64,000 bases of DNA from Neoechinorhynchus agilis (lineage: Eukaryota; Acanthocephala): positions 7,378,001 to 7,442,000 of the forward strand of contig CM121341.1 of assembly GCA_051530055.1 (NCBI GenBank), given 5' to 3'. This document shows, one piece after another, positions 33,204 through 45,555 of this stretch. The translations under genes were made by a program, and so were the position numbers. Below the pieces are notes generated by a model. It did not search any database and had not been told where the DNA came from. It saw only the letters and a program-made list of their open reading frames with translations. Numbering within the stretch: position 1 is the stretch's first letter; each line of letters begins with the position of its first letter.

Positions 33204-34936
33204 ATGTTGACTCAACCGGCCAATGCGTTTGTTTTACGGCGTCTTCTCTCTCACAAAGTGGATGTTGCTATTTGTGGCGGCGGAGTTGTTGGATCCACTT
33301 TAGCTGCATGTGAGTTCTAATCGAGTTAAAAGCTCACTAACATGGTGTCCATTTAGCACTTAAGAGGTTAAACCTTAAAACAATGATCGTTGATGCGAAG
33401 CCTCGGGTTGAAGTTACCGCAAGTGCGTCCAAGAATATGTACTTTCCATCATGGAATCTCAGATTAGGGATCGGTATCTGAGATCCTCTGATTTCCGAGA
33501 TGTCTTGCCATTAATAGACTTTCGTACGATCTCTTAAATGGTAAATTACCTCACTTTTCAAATTCAAACATTAGTTACACCCTCACACACAGATCTCGAT
33601 ATTTGGTCCAAGCTGCAAAAGTATAGAAGTCCTCAAGCCATCAATGCCATGAAGGTGATTTCCATTGTGCTTATGCTTAAATTCCGTCTTTTGGTTAATA
33701 CATAGGTCTGGGACTTTTGTTCTCCCTCTAAGGGCTTTATGCTAACAAATTCGGGAGAACCGATTGCTCATATTGTGGAAAATGACGTTTTAACAAAATG
33801 TCTTCATGATTCGATCAGCGATTTAGATTGTCGATTCGAGCACGAAATAGTGGATTTCGAAGCAAACGAAGATTTTGTCGAATTTGACCTAAGAATAAAC
33901 GGAAGGATAATCCCGATCGCAAGCAGACTTCTAGTTATTGCTGGAGGTGGGAACGTTGATCACCTATTGACGAAAGCCAGTTTCAAAAAGTGTATTGATA
34001 TTGACTACAAACAATCGGCTATAACGTGTGTGCTTAAAGTTGACAAATCTGAAAGCCAAGTTAATTCTTTTCCTGACGAGCAAATGTTTTGTTAAACTGT
34101 TTTTAGCGAAACGATCTGGTGTATCTTAGATTTCTTCCCACTGGACCATTGGCAATACTACCATTGTCCAACACTCATTCCTGTATGGTGTGGGGTTCAG
34201 ATGAAAACGGATTTGCTGAAAAACTTAGACAAATGAACGATGAAGATTTTTTGGCTGAAATCAATGAGACTTTGGTAGGTGTACAGATATCCAAAAATGG
34301 TTCAATGTTCGTGTTTTCGTTTTTAGGCAGGTCCACATAAGACGGACACAATAACTGAAGCAATAGTTTCTTTTTTCGATAAATTACCCTTCTTCACAAG
34401 CGATCAGGGGCATTATCCATCAATCAATAGTTTTTGTGAGATACAGAAAGGGAGCCGACTTTCCTTTCCACTGAAAACCATTTTACCTGAGACTTATGTC
34501 CAGCCGCGGATAGCTCTTTTAGGGTCGGTCATATTAGAATTATATGAAGCTTTATGAATTTATTTAGCGACAGCGCTCACCGCATTCATCCACTGGCTGG
34601 ACAAGGTGCTAATCTTGGGTTTGCGGATGTCAAAAGTCTTACCAGTATCCTTCAGGAATATTTGAATGTTGGTGGATGTGATTTTGGTGCGTTTTCTCTA
34701 GTGCTTGTAAACTCAGGATGTTTTATATTTAAAAAGGATCAATGACTGTGCTGAAGGAGTATGAACGACAGCGGCAATGCGTCGCCACTTCAAAAGCACT
34801 TTTGATGGATGGAATTAAACGCCTTTTTGGAACAGACCTTTTGCCCATTATTTGGGGACGAACCGCTGGATCTGAGGTGTTCAAAAGATTTGAAACGCTA
34901 AAGAGCAAAGTCGTCCATGTAGCGAGTTTTGGTTAA
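33204..34936 (+). CDS. COQ6: COQ6-like ubiquinone-biosynthesis FAD monooxygenase
   Basis: COQ6 is the mitochondrial C5-ring hydroxylase of coenzyme Q synthesis. Nine exons join in phase: 33204-33309, 33357-33438, 33518-33540, 33575-33654, 33706-34059, 34107-34274, 34327-34523, 34568-34686, 34737-34936. Visible motifs: N-terminal FAD site VAICGGGVVGSTLAAS (residues 22-37); YLRFLPTGPLAILPLSNT; the C-terminal FAD motif GDSAHRIHPLAGQGANLGFA; and YERQRQCVATSKALLMDGI near the end. Odd point: the middle NADPH/FAD DG motif, normally GADGxNSxVR, reads IAGGGNVDHLL, so activity is uncertain. Introns are 34-79 bp. It lies about 0.5 kb before the NPC1-like gene on the same strand. Confidence 0.9.
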
Positions 34937-35217
34937 AAGAATAGTTGTTTTATAAGCCTTTGAAATAGTTGTAACTTGAGCGTTTTCCTCCTGGACCTGC
35001 ATGTATACTTAATCGTTCAATTTGTGCATTGAATGAAAACCTTTATTAATGCATTTGACATGAATTTAGAATCAATTCTACATGAAAAGATATTATTAAT
35101 GTCAATTCATGTGGACGAGTAAGTTACAAAAAATAACTTCGCATTTTCCAATGAAGAAAAAGTGAAAATCTCCACCTTACAACGTCTTGACGGATCACTT
35201 GTTACCACGGATTCTCT

Positions 35218-35463
35218 TAATGTTGTATATTTAATTGATGACTCACTTTAACTACAAGGCAATGCCTACAAAAAGGTTAGTATATTTTTTTCGTCGTACT
35301 CATAAACGCCGAGTTGCGCAATAGGTAGGACACTTAAATTTCGCCGTCCTCGTACCAAATCATGAACGGTATTATAAAGTATTTGCCGATACTTCTTCGG
35401 ATCACTCTGGTGCGTAAAACATCTCTTAATAAACCCAATTAAATTATGTTTAGGTAATTCCAA
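35218..35463 (-). CDS. possible short minus-strand gene, unrecognised
   Basis: A basic open frame (LPKHNLIGFIKRCFTHQ, then YRQILYNTVHDLVRGRRNL) ends at a plausible donor within GVYE. Acceptor CTTTTTGTAG at about 35279 and a further donor GTGAGT near 35254 could extend it. No in-frame ATG, and it abuts the first visible NPC1-like exon on the other strand. Low support; no family match. Confidence 0.2.
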
Positions 35464-38400
35464 AATGTCTTTTTAATACATATTGCAAAGACAATGTTCA
35501 TGATTTGTGCTATGAACCAGATATCAATATTCCAAGTACAGTCTTTGTGAAAAGCGTAATTTTCTATTGTAATTTCCTTTTTTCATGAAGATCCTGCAAA
35601 CCCGTGCTGTTCTCGCGCAATTATCGAATCTATTGAATCTAAAGAAAACAAGCTCATAAATTTTTTCCCAGAATGCGATCCCTGTGTTCGGGTTGCGCGC
35701 ACCACTGTCTACAGCATCGTTTGTTCTAACGATCACGACAAATGGCTACTTGTTCTAAACTCGTCTGATAGTTTAAAACTTAACATTCTTATCGATAAAA
35801 CATACGCTAAAAATCTCGAAAAACATTGCATGTAAGTAATATCGATTTCATATCTATTTTAAATTTTTGAGCTACCCTTACTGCTTGTTTTTTCACGTGA
35901 ACCTTTAAAATTCGACTAAACTACAAGAGCCAAATAGTGTAGTTTCAAGCGCAATTAATAGCTAAAACTCTTCTGCCCATGTTTGCAAAGCGTACAATTG
36001 TGAAAGTTGCGCAGAAAAATACGGACTTTCTCGAGAAATGCACTCAACACTTCGTAGAATTCAGATTTATAGATCGCCAGAATAAATAGATATTTCTTTT
36101 TTTCGAAATCTAATACTGATTTAAAATGTTTTAACTTACTTTTTGTATAGAAGCAAAGGAAATGCTTGGTTTGCATCATCGTTTTCCAGCAAAAGAGCCC
36201 TCCGTTTCGTTTTCCATGCAATTTCGCATTCATTCAAAACGGTTGTTACAATGAAACAAGACGAGGTCCAAAATGGATATATCGCGTTTGATTCCGACGT
36301 CTTCAATTGTTCAGAGGTCAAGGTTCATAAGAAAAATGTATAATGATTCTCTAACTTTCAAAGCTCATTTAAGCTTTTTAGGTACGGACCAATTTAAGTC
36401 CCGAAAGCTCAACGGAAATGCCGCTAAATACGACAACCACGGACTCAAACGTAATCGCAAGTGATCTTAGTAAGATCGCAAGAAAAAAGGAATTATACGC
36501 TTACAAAACGTTCCGAGATTTGGAGAAGTGGTCAGACGCAAATTATGACATTATTTATTATGTAATGATTGGAGTCTGCCTTCTTATTTTTTATCTGTAT
36601 GCCGTATTTGGACGACAATTGGTGTCCAGAAATTTTATACAGATGAAAGGTAAACACAATTACACAAAATCCTTATATTTCTGAAATTATCGTCCAACTA
36701 ACTAATGACAAGTGTTCTTATTTTTAAAATGCTATATTTCTAGCTTTCTAAAGTCAGGCATAAAAACATCTTTGAAAATTCCGTAATCTTCTCAGGTAGT
36801 AAGTTTAGCTAGAAACGAAGTTAACGTATTACCCTCCTTTCTTTGGTCAGATTCCTTTGGTGAAGCTGATCAAATAATTTTTCATCTCCCTTTTTTCAAG
36901 GAGTTAGGTAAATTGTAGGGATTTCGTAGCTTACTTTTTAACATGAAATGCTAAAAACGCCATGAATAGGAATTCTCAGTGACTATGATAATAAACTTAT
37001 TTACGTCAATAATTTAAATAATAATTGCAATTATGGTGAAGATAATCTAGGCAAAGAGCGATGAAAACAATTAAGCTTCTTCGAGAATATCACACTTCTG
37101 CAAACATCTCATCGGTTTTCTTGCACATCTAACGATTTTTTCCTAGTGCCCGAACCCGTATTTCTTTATTCACTAATTTATAAAACGAACAGAAAAATAT
37201 GCCTACGTTCATAAAGTTTACGAGAAATGCAAAGAAAGTCAAGAGAAATTAGAAGAGCTCGTGACAACCGAAATATCAAGCGAGTACGTATTGAAACCAC
37301 GATTTAACTGCTTTTATTCTGATAAATATTCTATGAAGAAAACCGCACATCTCGTCGTCGCAGCGTGGAATGCTTATTGCTGCAACAATCGCCCTTTGCG
37401 CGACATCCGCTGTGGGTTTCAGGAATTTTTCGGTCAGTGATTGGTCCCACGTTTGGACTCAAGCCAACTCTTTCACTAACGCCAAAATGGAACTTTGTCA
37501 ACAATATTTCAAGTACGTAAAAAATCGACTGTGCGGGTAAAATGAACATTTTTGTTTCTAAGACGTTTAATGTTTTGATCTACTAATCAACTATTTCGGT
37601 GGAGGCTTGGTGCAATTGCATTTTTAAGGGACCTAAAATAGGCAGTACAATTTAAAACAATCGTTCAATTCATTATTTTAGTGATTCTATTTACCTGTTG
37701 ATCCTGATGACACCAAAGCCTTACTTGCAAGAATTCATTTCGGATAAAAATGTTCGAAACGTTTTGTCCGTCCACGATCAAATACAAAATGTATCCGTGG
37801 ACAATGAAACTTTAACGACTGCTTGTCAACTTGACGCCAAGAACCAATGCCGTTTTTATAATTTAAACAGATACATCGATGCCGATTTTGATATTAGCGG
37901 AACCGTAAATAAAATACGTTCCTGTGATCGTGAATCGATATGTGATTCGGACAATGGCGACATGATACTTTCTTCTGTTCTAATCGGTTCCAATAACAGC
38001 TTACGACGTTCATTCGCTTCGCTCTACGTACTAAAGCCGACAATGAAAGCTTCATGGCTTCAAGAGGTCAAAACTGTTCTTAATACGGCTAACCCGAACT
38101 ACGAACTGCTGTACGTTGTATCGAGTCAACTTCACGACGACATAAAATCGAACCTCGTTTCCGATAAATGGAGAGCTGTTGCCTGGATTGTGTGCTCATT
38201 CATCTACTTAGACTTTGTGCTTCTTCGCTACAACTGTTGGAGAGTTGGAATTTGTACTGTGGTATTCGTCCGAGCCTCGATTGCTCTCTTTTTCACAGTC
38301 CTATACACCCTTACCTCATTTGGCCTTTTATTGTCCATCAACAAAGACGGTGTTCACGTTGTACCTCTTGCAACGGTTTTGTTCTATGTTATGTGGACCA

Positions 38401-40564
38401 CGATCAATGTATGTAAGGAATTTCTAAAGCCAACGAAATCACACGTGGACGAAAAGGCCGGAAACTATGAACACAAATCAATCATATTCATCAGCGAAAT
38501 TATGTCCATCTTTTGCTTTGTCACCTATTTGTCATTCTGCTCATTACAAAGTATACGTCTTATTAGCATCTATATGGCTCTTGTGTCGTTGATTCGCCTC
38601 ATTCTCGCCTTTACGTTCCTTCAACCAATTCTGAAGTTCTCCAAAATTCACGATGCTGGTACAAGGACAAAAATCTTAAAAATCAAATCTAACAGTTCTA
38701 GTGCTTTGTACTTGCTGCATGGAAAGACCAAATACACCTTTCCCTATCCCTTACAAATCCTCACGAAACTATATACTTTTGCTCTAAAGTCAGCTACTAT
38801 CGCATTTCCCATTTTGTTGTTTATCCTTAAATGCTGCATTCTTGTACTATGTGGTACTCTGAAAAACGAACTATCGATGTAAAATCAATTCAGTTGTTTA
38901 CGTCAGCTTTATTTGTAATCAAACACAATTGTGATGTATATTAGCCAAAACGTTTCACCGGTTTGTGAGAAATCGTTGTAGTGACATTCACGCAAGTCAT
39001 TCCCGTGATTTTACCCTTCTAAATTTTAAAATAGTACGAGAAAAGCAGCGCTACATTGATTGGTGCTTTGTCATCTTTCGCTCCACAGATTAATGCGACA
39101 TTACAGGTGAGTGACATCTATAATCCCTCGTCGATGATGGCTGACTTTGTGGACCGACTGATAAGTAACGAATTCGTACGATGTCCCTCCTCGTTGGCTC
39201 TTGTTTTGGACCCTGCGAATTACTCACTTATTCAGAACAAGGATAGAAATCGAAACTACTTGACTGTCCCTGAGAAGATGGAAGCTGTTTTCCAAGCGCG
39301 AAACGAATTCGATTTTATAGATGATACGGTTGTCGTGCCGTTGGAAGCGTGGTTCAATTCCGATCACTGTTGCAATCAATGCTCTACCTTAAATTGGTCA
39401 CAGTCATTAGTGCCCGAAATGATTCAAGGTTTCCTGCTCTCTAATAAGAATGGGACTTGTAATTTCAATTCCATCGGATACGAAGATTCTTACTCTATTT
39501 CATCAGAGAAAACATATTTCGATGGTTTGTCTTTATGTCGCATCGTAATCTCCATAGCAAATTTTTAGCCATATCGATATTTGCACTTTCTAAGAAGCAT
39601 CACACAATCGATTCTATCATCAAGCAACATAAGCTTATGCATCTCTTCGAACAGGATTTGGCAAAGAGTCTTGGAACGTATCGTGCTCTCAATGGTTCTC
39701 TGGAGTTTCCTAGAGCTTTCTTTTGCAGGTAAAGGACACAAAAAAGGACAATCATATACCCTTGAGTTAACCGAAATTTACAGCGGGTTTTTCTTTAACA
39801 CTTTACGTGAAGGTCTTATCGCGAGCTAGTAGAATTGAAACGATTTGTTGTTTAAATGAGAAAAGCATTTCTCGGCTAATGATGAAATCAAGAATATTTA
39901 AATTTTAGCGATCATTCGTACTTAGTCCGTTAGTAATACTCTTATTTTAATAGCTACGTGGCGACATTCGCAGAACAATTCTTCGACATCGACCGAGATA
40001 CAATGATGCTGATCCTTCTGCCGATAATTCCTTGGTTTTCGGTTCTGGCACTATTCAGTCGATTGAGTTGGCGTCAATGTATTTTAATGCCAACACTTCT
40101 GACAAGTACGTTTGTGTCTTCTCTTGGATTAATGGCGTTGGTTGGCATCGATTTAAACGCTCTTTCTCTAATGAACATGGTGATGGTGAGTAAATCTCTA
40201 ATTGCGTTTTAAGTATTTACACCACTTTAGGTGCCTTCTTTGGCCGCTCAATTCTATCTTCCAATTGCTTACATGTTTTCCACAATTTCTCAGGAGTACT
40301 CAAAGGACTCCTTATTTTCCCAATGTGCTATGAGCGCTCTTAATGTTAGTCTATTTTTTGCGACTGTCTCTCATAAATTACAAACAGATATTTCTGGACA
40401 CCATTGTTCCAATGCTCATCTTTGCAATCACATTTATATGTGCTAATACTCGGATACTGACCGTTTTCTACGTTACACAGTTTTCGTTACTGATCTTTAA
40501 TTGCTGTATTCACAGCTTGGTGCTTTTGCCAGTATTACACTCATTGGCAGGTTTGACGAACTAA
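35453..40564 (+). CDS. NPC1: NPC1-like sterol transporter, divergent, 5' exon not found
   Basis: NPC1 exports cholesterol from late endosomes/lysosomes. Domain order matches: cysteine-rich N-terminal domain (35453-35540, 35588-35831, 36151-36337; LFNTYCKDNVHDLCYEP, NPCCSR, FFPECDPC); TM1 (36382-36649; YYVMIGVCLLIFYLYAVFG); cytosolic link (37193-37283); TM2 (37339-37512; QRGMLIAATIALCATSAVGF); lumenal loop and sterol-sensing helices (37682-about 38880); second lumenal loop (39035-39728; EAWFNSDHCCNQC); TM8-13 (39954-40185; GIDLNALSLMNMVM; 40231 on; last exon to 40564, SLVLLPVLHSL). Introns from GT to AG are mostly 45-60 bp in phase. The sterol-sensing part lacks the usual GVDN stretch. A one-base frame change near 39530 and an unresolved junction near 38880-39035 may be errors or decay. 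The signal-peptide exon is not located. Confidence 0.82.
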
Positions 40565-41047
40565 AGGCAATTGGACGAAAACTAGATATCTCTTTAGGTC
40601 GATTGCCCCAGCGTAATACGAACAATGCGGATGTGGATTGAAGACTAATGCTTGTTTTACGCAGTAGAATTGCTTTTACGTTGAGTCTATGGAATTTAAA
40701 CGATTTGGGGAATTTTTAGAGGGAACCAGGAAAAATCGACGTGATGGCAAAGGACTACACTTTCTTTAAAAGTGGAAATATCGATGTGTGACATTTCGAC
40801 CTTTTCGATCGATTGAATTTGAAATTTAACATGTGGTTGAAGCAGTCTTGTTTAAACTGAAATCCGTTTTACCGTAAACTGTTTTTGGTTCCATCGGTTT
40901 CAATCAAGTTTCCGGCTCTAATGTCGGGATTTTTCACCTTCTATCCTAGTTCAGAATCACCATGAAAATTTTTATTGTTACCATAATATAGATATAGTTG
41001 CTCAATTATTATACGAACAAAATACAATACCGTTTACTCGCGTTTCA

Positions 41048-41138
41048 ATGCGTTTCTTCACTTTAACATTCAGAGCACTCAGCAAAAATCACACTGCGTT
41101 AACAATGATTACAGCTATCGCAATGCTTTCTTCTAATT
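41048..41138 (+). pseudogene. orphan first exon, duplicated at 44199
   Basis: MRFFTLTFRALSKNHTALTM and a hydrophobic ITAIAMLSSN stretch, preceded by CCGTTTACTCG. The same exon and upstream words occur at 44180-44291. At 41139 it runs straight into a dispersed repeat, so it is cut off. The N-terminus looks like a membrane anchor or targeting segment; the parent gene is not recognised. Confidence 0.55.
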
Positions 41139-41280
41139 TTATGAGGACCCAATGGTACATGGGTTCTCTTCTTTGTGAATCAACAACAAATAAAACGTGT
41201 TATTATTATAATCAAACAACTAAGTTTCTTTCTTTTTTATTAGTTTTGCCACCTCGGATTTAAGTTCACTAATTTTTACC
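41139..41280. repeat. dispersed repeat related to 10031-10368
   Basis: Words GTTCTCTTCTTTGTG, AACAAATAAAACGTG, TTTTGCCACCTCGGATTTAA and TTCACTAATTTTTACC are shared with 29030-29345 and 62560-62600. Confidence 0.65.
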
Positions 41281-41649
41281 AGCATCAGTTTAAAATTGCC
41301 ATTGAAAAGGCGATGGGGCTCTAGCTCAGAAATTCTAGTGGACAAAGAGTCCAGGAATAGAGGTTTGACGAACATGTTGCCCGATAAGAACCAGTCTACA
41401 GGATAACGCTAATGTTCGTGTTTTAGTTGATAAGCCTTGGGAAAATGTCGGGATTATCTGACGAAGTCCATGGACCCCGTAATTAACGCTGCGGCGGTTC
41501 CGGTTCACCCCCTAAGTCCATTGATGGTGTGCACCAGTGTAATCTCACGAGATCACCAGTACAAAATGAAAGGGAATATTGGGCGAGTTCTGCCCAGGAA
41601 CGTTCTGGAAACAATCGCAAGGGGCGCGTGATATCAGGCCGCAAAGAGA

Positions 41650-43330
41650 TTCACCTCTTCGTTGACAGACTGCATCGAGATTTACTCAGTGTTGTCGTGG
41701 ATGCATCTCTTTGCGTTCCCTAGACTAGTGTTTTCCGCTAGTGATGTTTCTGAGGGATCTCTGATACCAAAAATAAAAGAGCGAATAAATTCTTTTGACG
41801 AAAATTTTACTAAACGCCTTTCGACAGCATGCGAGCTACGTAAAGAGTGTGTCCAGGAGCTTGACCACCGCCGAAACTCAAATCGGTCGCTTGCTGGACG
41901 CGTTTCTTCGAAGCTCGCAGACGTACATGTCAGAGGGTCAGTTCGTCTTTTATCATCAATGGACAGTCTCGCCAAAGATAACGAAGAAACTTTACTAACT
42001 CTTCGTTCCAAACATCCGAGTGACGGCGATCGGCAGTTTTTCGTTAAATCCTCCTCCTTCAACGCGATCCCTTATGTTTTATCATCGAAATCAGAGGTGA
42101 AGATGGCAATATCCTCTTTTGCTAACGGATCAGCTCACGGGCTCAACGAGCTCCGGCCCCAACACCTAAAGGATATTAATTTCTTTTCAGTAGGTGACGC
42201 TGCTCTGTCCCTCGAAGATGCTTTGGAACGCCTAGTCGACCATTTGGCAGGGGAGAGTTGATTCCGAAAGCAATTGATTTATTTTTCTTCGCATCTTTAT
42301 GTGCCTCGCAAAAAAGGGAGGTGGGATTCGTCCCATTGCAATTTAAATAACTCTGCGCCGCTTAACAGCAAAAATTTCAAATAAAAGGATTCCGGAAAAA
42401 GCAGGGATGCTTCCTCGCCATACTAAGGCTGCTGTACACCTTGTGGCGCCGAGGCGATTGTTTATTCACTCCGCAAGTTCATCACCGGAAATTCAAAGCC
42501 GTGCGTGATCTTGAAATGTGATTTCAAGAATGCATTCAACACAGTTCACCCAGCAGATTTGCTCGAAGTAGTTAGAGATCACGCACCAGAACCCTTTTCT
42601 TCAATAACCACGTTTTGTGGTCAGAAAGAGGAGTTCAACAAGGGAACCCTTTGGCCCAATAGCCTTTCCACTTGCAGTCAATCCCGTCGCGCACTCTACC
42701 TGGACGATGCCACGCTCGGAGCACATCCCATCGCTGCCGTTGCGGTGCGACCGTGGAACCGTCGGAATACCATGGTCTCGTCTGTTGGCAATCAGGTAGA
42801 AAGTACTCACGGCACGCCGAAGTGAACGCAATTCCCTTAACAGTGCCCTGAATATTGTGAATGCGCCCAACATCCGAGAGCCGAGCAATCTTTGCTGACT
42901 CGATGGCCGTAGACCATACGGTGTCACAGTATTCCCGTGTCGAGCGGGAAAATGCATTCTCTTGGACGCCAACTGCGTGGATACGCTCGCAACCAGTAAC
43001 ATAAAATTCGCCACTATTAAACCGGAGGGGAGCAGCAACCGCCGCTGAGGAACGCGAAAGGACAAAATACAGGGACCTAATTCAAAAATCATTATTTTGT
43101 TCCCTTTGACGTCAAGGCGCTCGGGTCGTTTGGTACCGCGGCGACCTGGTCAATCAATTGTCCAAGAGATTGAGACGAATCACTGGCGATCAGAGGGCAG
43201 GAGCATTCCTCCTACAAAATATTAGTCTGGCGCTGCAACGAGGGAACGCTGCATCAGTCCTTTCGATCGTTAAACCAGGACGGCTTCGGAGTGATCCAGA
43301 AAGGCGGTGGCGTGAATGATTTCATGACGT
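41650..43330 (+). mobile_element. LINE, 5'-truncated and broken
   Basis: Frame 41662-42261 holds the pre-RT and first RT motifs: LRSKHPSDGDRQFF, VKMAISSFANGSAHGLNELR, PQHLKDINFFSVGDAALSLE and ERLVDHLAGES. Frame 42505 on holds VILKCDFKNAFNTVHPADLL (RT motif) and a STREPFGPIAFPLAVNPV remnant of the QGDPLGPLLF motif. The 3' end (43020-43320) matches 3131-3420. At least one frame change and stops between blocks. Same broad LINE group as the C-terminal fragments at 16004, 22750 and 61048. Confidence 0.88.
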
Positions 43331-43379
43331 TTATAATAAGTATCAAATATATTATTCAACCATAAATGGCATTAAATAA

Positions 43380-43600
43380 AAGGTAATAAATTAGTGAATT
43401 TAAATTCGGGGTGGCAAAACTACCAAAAGAAAATGTGGTGAAGCCGGAACAACGCGCTTTAACCAACTTGTAACTTTGCTACAAAAATGCACACAAAAAA
43501 CCACACACGACCACCACAATAACAATCGATACACGCCATGTATCTTTTCCCGAAGATAATAATCCAAGACAATTAGATTTCTATTGTCCAAAGATTTTAT
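43380..43600. repeat. dispersed repeat
   Basis: Contains AATTAGTGAATTTAAATTCG, GGCAAAACTACCAAAAGAAA and GATAATAATCCAAGACAATT, matching 10031-10368/29008-29345 in pieces. Confidence 0.65.
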
Positions 43601-43639
43601 AGGCCAGTTGTTTAACCTTGGTAGGAAACGCCGCTCAAA

Positions 43640-43921
43640 CTACCATCGCTGCCCGTAGTACGCAGTGTTTGCTGATGTATTCGCACCGACTTGCTCATAT
43701 TTGTGTACTACTTCAATCTGTTCAGCGTTTCGTTTTAAGTATTGCATATAGTGCATCCCCAGGCATCGGATGGAAGAGCTAAATAATTTGCATAGCTCAT
43801 AAGTCCAACCAAGGGCGTTTCCGCAGACTACCTCTATAGGTTTGCTTAACATTTTCGTCATTGATTTGCCAGTAAAGTATATTTTCGTAGAACAAACCGG
43901 AAAAAAACATTTCAAGGACAC
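43640..43921 (-). CDS. hypothetical ORF, weak
   Basis: 93-codon open frame with five cysteines (KCFFPVC, VVCGNALG, YELCKLF, IRCLGMHY). No family recognised, no flanking exons found, and it lies between repeats. It could be chance. Confidence 0.2.
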   Translation of the reverse strand: MSLKCFFPVCSTKIYFTGKSMTKMLSKPIEVVCGNALGWTYELCKLFSSSIRCLGMHYMQYLKRNAEQIEVVHKYEQVGANTSANTAYYGQRW

Positions 43922-44198
43922 TCCTTAATTTACCATTGCACGTTCGTGCTGCTGGTCAAAATTATCTACATTGTCTGCGTCCTCTAGCTGTTAAGTTCGC
44001 AGTTCAAAACGCTGCTTGTCACGACCATGATCGTCATCTTGAACTTCATGATGAACGTCATATAGAGCTGAGGAGCGCTTCGTTCCCGACGTTGCTTAGG
44101 ACCTTGATAAGTCATAGCTACGTCCAAAGTTTACTCGCGTGTTCGTAAGTTTTTACCACGTAAGGTCATAGTTACGTTCTCCGTTTACTCGGGACTTA

Positions 44199-44510
44199 AT
44201 GAGGTTCTTCACTTTAACATTCAGAGCACTCCGGAGAAATCACTTTGCATCAACATTGATTACTGCTATCGCGATGCTTTGTTTTAATTAAATAGTTGCA
44301 TTTATCTCGTAAGGATCCAATTTGCCGACTTCCCTTGCTTACGTTTCATGATCGACTAGCCCACCTTTGAGACCTGCTGCAGAAATCAGTACGAACAGAT
44401 ACGGTCTGAATATTCTTGCAACCAGATCTTCAAGGATTATATGAATCACTCGGTACATCGCAGAAATCATGTTGAACATCATCTGCCCAAGAATAACATC
44501 AGAATCGATT
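44199..44510 (+). pseudogene. second copy of duplicated first exon plus possible next exon
   Basis: 44199-44291 encodes MRFFTLTFRALRRNHFASTL and ITAIAMLCFN then TAA. After an acceptor-like CGACTAG at about 44361, a frame PTFETCCRNQYEQIRSEYSC continuing to HHLPKNNIRID lies open to 44512. The two could be exons of one small gene, but the stop in the first exon and lack of a good donor argue for decay. Family unknown. Confidence 0.35.
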
Positions 44511-44549
44511 GAGGATAAACCACATCCTGGTTCGGGAATATTTACCATA

Positions 44550-45555
44550 TTCTCTATCGATCATATTGCGCAATGCAACACGCTTGATCCCGAATCCTCA
44601 CGTTCTCTTAAGGTCGACTTATCCATGTCAAAATGTTGTTCACTTGGAATCTTTCTCCAATTCAGTCTTTAATGCTCTCATTTGAATACTTGCTACTAAA
44701 ACCAAGATCTGCACTGTTTTTGTCTGACATCGACCTTCAAGCATGGATATATACGTCTCCAGCGCAATTCATTTTCAGGGACTGTAGATTCGGAACGTGA
44801 GTTTTCACAAACCCCTAGCGGATTGCTACTTCGGAGGCCACCGTCCTGCTGTCAATATCGACAAACACCTTTCATGGTATCTCACAAGAGGCATTTTTCG
44901 GGATTGCTGTTTAACGTTTGCTTCATCCCACGTCACCAGTTATGCTTTCTAAAAATGGTCCACTTTGTGCCATTGCATTTATAAGCGACATTTAGCAGCA
45001 GTTGACGCGATTCTTAAAGAAGTGACCGAGCTTATTACCCATTTAAAGTTTGAGAATAGGTAGAAGACAATTCGTCCCCGTTATCCATTTGCTTTGGAAA
45101 ATAAAACTGTCTTGTGCAGCTTTCCAACTTCGAAGGGAAGTAGCTACTAGATTGTTCAATTAGTCGTTCGCCTCTATACCCAAATCCAACGATTGACTTG
45201 CACGCCAAAAACGCTACGGATCTCCACCAAAATTTCTTACCAACAGCACTCGGCTAACAGCCAGTAACCGCAACTGGTTATAGACCCATTGACTCGTAAA
45301 AATGTAGGTTGAACATCAATGTAGTAGGAAAATCATTTGTAAGAGGTGATATAACTGCTTAACGAAAGACGGACAATGAAACTCACAATTTCGCGTTTTG
45401 GCACACTTAACGTAGTACAAAAGTTTGGGGAAAAAGATTGAACTTCGCTCACATTCGAGTTGAACAAACTTCTCCAATCGAAAAATGAAGCCGTTAGTAT
45501 CTGCAGAGGTTTTGGGATTTTGTGAGTTCGTATCACTAGAGCCACGAAGATTATC
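44550..45555. other. no supported gene
   Basis: Short broken frames only; no repeat or exon chain recognised. Confidence 0.4.

Noticed and set aside
41310-41380. GGGGCTCTAGCTCAGAAATT, tRNA-like start
   Set aside because: No TTCGA-type T arm and no closing acceptor stem at the right distance.
42601-43092. 163-codon minus-strand frame
   Set aside because: Antisense to the LINE reverse-transcriptase region.
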